From Elusimicrobiota bacterium (GTDB lineage: Bacteria > Elusimicrobiota > Elusimicrobia > Elusimicrobiales > UBA9959): a stretch of 6,232 nucleotides of DNA. The translations under genes were made by a program, and so were the position numbers. The DNA lies in the NCBI GenBank assembly GCA_003500765.1, contig DNQL01000268.1:1-6232 (forward strand), written 5' to 3'. The notes below the pieces were generated by a model that made no database searches, was not told the DNA's origin, and was given only the letters and a program-made list of their open reading frames with translations. Numbering within the stretch: position 1 is the stretch's first letter; every line of letters begins with the position of its first letter. Positions 5,796 to 6,232 of the stretch are shown here, in pieces.

Positions 5796-5835
5796 AATGT
5801 CAATTTGACAATAATCTATTGAGTATTGTCAATAG
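5796..5835 (-). promoter_or_regulatory. AT-rich cluster of overlapping palindromes upstream of the protease gene
   Basis: Three overlapping inverted repeats are seen (plus-strand letters). TGTCAA-T-TTGACA spans 5798-5810. TTGACAATA (5805-5813) and TATTGTCAA (5824-5832) form a perfect 9-bp pair with a 10-base spacer. CTATTGA (5816-5822) and TCAATAG (5829-5835) form a 7-bp pair with a 6-base spacer. They share arms, so as RNA they exclude one another; as DNA they look like a multi-site operator. Read on the minus strand, exact TTGACA -35 hexamers occur at 5832-5827 and 5803-5798; the first has TCAAAT 18 bases on (5808-5803) as a modest -10. The regulator is unknown. Confidence 0.55.
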
Positions 5836-5841
5836 AAAATT

Positions 5842-5875
5842 TCCCCAAAGACCTATGTCTTCTCTTACCCGGGGA
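5842..5875 (-). terminator. Weak possible terminator of the SPASM gene
   Basis: On plus-strand letters, TCCCC (5842-5846) pairs with GGGGA (5871-5875), enclosing AAGAC (5848-5852) and GTCTT (5857-5861) around CTAT. On the minus-strand transcript this two-part stem, with a nine-base bulge, is followed by AAUUUUC, a poor U tract. It sits 24 bases beyond the stop of the radical SAM gene, a sensible place for a terminator, but the structure is not strong. Confidence 0.3.
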
Positions 5876-5899
5876 CCCAGGCTGTATGGGCAGGGGGGC

Positions 5900-6232
5900 C
5901 TATTCGTCGGCCATGGCTCGGAAGCCGCAGCCGGCGCAATGAGCGGGCATCGGGCCGCGGCCGGCTATGGAGGCGCGCAAGGCGGCGGCCTCCGGGGAGG
6001 AGAGTATATCCGCCAGCGGCTTCGCGCGGAGGTCGCCGAAGGCCATGGCGCCGTCGCAGTCTATGCAGCAGGGTACTACCCGCAAGTCGGAGAGTACCGC
6101 GAAATGGTGGCGCAGGCCCAGGCAGCCGGTCTTGCCGCCTCCCGGCCCGGAGCCGGGCCAGGAGAAAAGGCCGCCGCCGGCGAAAAAGGTCCGCTCCGCC
6201 AGCTTCAGCCGCCGCTTGCCCGGGTCGGGGGC
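5900..6232 (-). CDS. Radical SAM protein, C-terminal SPASM domain, 5' end outside window
   Basis: Only the last 110 residues are in the window. The frame is open to base 6232; the TTG at 6085-6083 that could serve as a start is internal, since the SPASM pattern continues upstream of it. Counting from the window edge, cysteines lie at 37, 55, 56, 59, 99 and 102. The order GCLGLRHHFAVLSD (36-49), VVPCCIDCDG (52-61), FGDL (65-68), LADIL (73-77), a charged helix and HCAGCGF (98-104) matches the SPASM/Twitch auxiliary iron-sulfur region found after radical SAM domains. These enzymes cleave S-adenosylmethionine to make radicals that modify peptides, proteins or small molecules; the CxxxCxxC radical SAM motif would be upstream, outside the window. 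No substrate or peptide gene is visible. The protease gene follows on the same strand after 130 bases, with its own regulatory region, so the two are probably not one operon. Confidence 0.85.
   Translation of the reverse strand, partial: APDPGKRRLKLAERTFFAGGGLFSWPGSGPGGGKTGCLGLRHHFAVLSDLRVVPCCIDCDGAMAFGDLRAKPLADILSSPEAAALRASIAGRGPMPAHCAGCGFRAMADE

Noticed and set aside
4736..5803. Long minus-strand reading frame (355 codons) covering the whole protease gene in another frame
   Set aside because: Its translation is extremely rich in Arg, Gly and Pro with no domain, as expected for an out-of-frame read of GC-rich coding sequence; the overlapping protease frame has a full catalytic triad, signal peptide and Shine-Dalgarno site.
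5805..5832. CIRCE-type heat-shock operator
   Set aside because: The layout of 9-bp arms around a short spacer is similar, but the arm sequence TTGACAATA does not match CIRCE's TTAGCACTC.
6083..6085. TTG as a start codon of a 61-residue minus-strand protein
   Set aside because: The frame stays open to the window edge and the SPASM cysteine pattern continues upstream, so this TTG codes for an internal Leu.

Overview
The window is GC-rich bacterial chromosome with ordinary coding density: seven protein genes, two cut off by the window edges, and no RNA gene, insertion sequence, CRISPR array or phage gene that I can see. Third codon positions are mostly G or C, Shine-Dalgarno sites are used, and export signals are of the Gram-negative type. 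One oddity is heavy use of the isoleucine codon ATA. This style and gene mix would fit a GC-rich Elusimicrobiota or deltaproteobacterial-type genome, but the assignment is an impression; no marker gene is present.

Layout. Positions 1-1134 (+) hold the C-terminal part of an MgtE-type magnesium channel. Next, all on +, come a secreted class A acid phosphatase of the PAP2 superfamily (1228-1947), a PfkB-family sugar or nucleoside kinase (2034-2945), and a secreted agmatine/peptidyl-arginine deiminase family enzyme (3054-4247) that ends at a strong terminator. A small membrane-anchored protein of unknown function (4326-4739, +) sits alone between that terminator and a second, bidirectional one. 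The second terminator also serves the convergent gene for a secreted trypsin-fold serine protease (4810-5769, -). Upstream of the protease on the same strand is the C-terminal end of a radical SAM protein with a SPASM domain (5900 to beyond the window, -).

Gaps between genes are short (70 to 130 bases), but several hold structure. Three hairpins in a row lie between the kinase and the deiminase, the last overlapping a likely promoter. An AT-rich cluster of overlapping palindromes lies just upstream of the protease, and both terminators have long stems. No stretch over 300 bases lacks a gene.

The genes do not form one pathway. Three of the seven encode exported hydrolases (phosphatase, arginine deiminase family, serine protease), which suggests processing of phosphate esters, proteins or peptides outside the cytoplasm. 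I see no clear new multi-gene system. The best leads are the exported deiminase, the palindrome cluster before the protease, the hairpin series before the deiminase, and the isolated small membrane protein.
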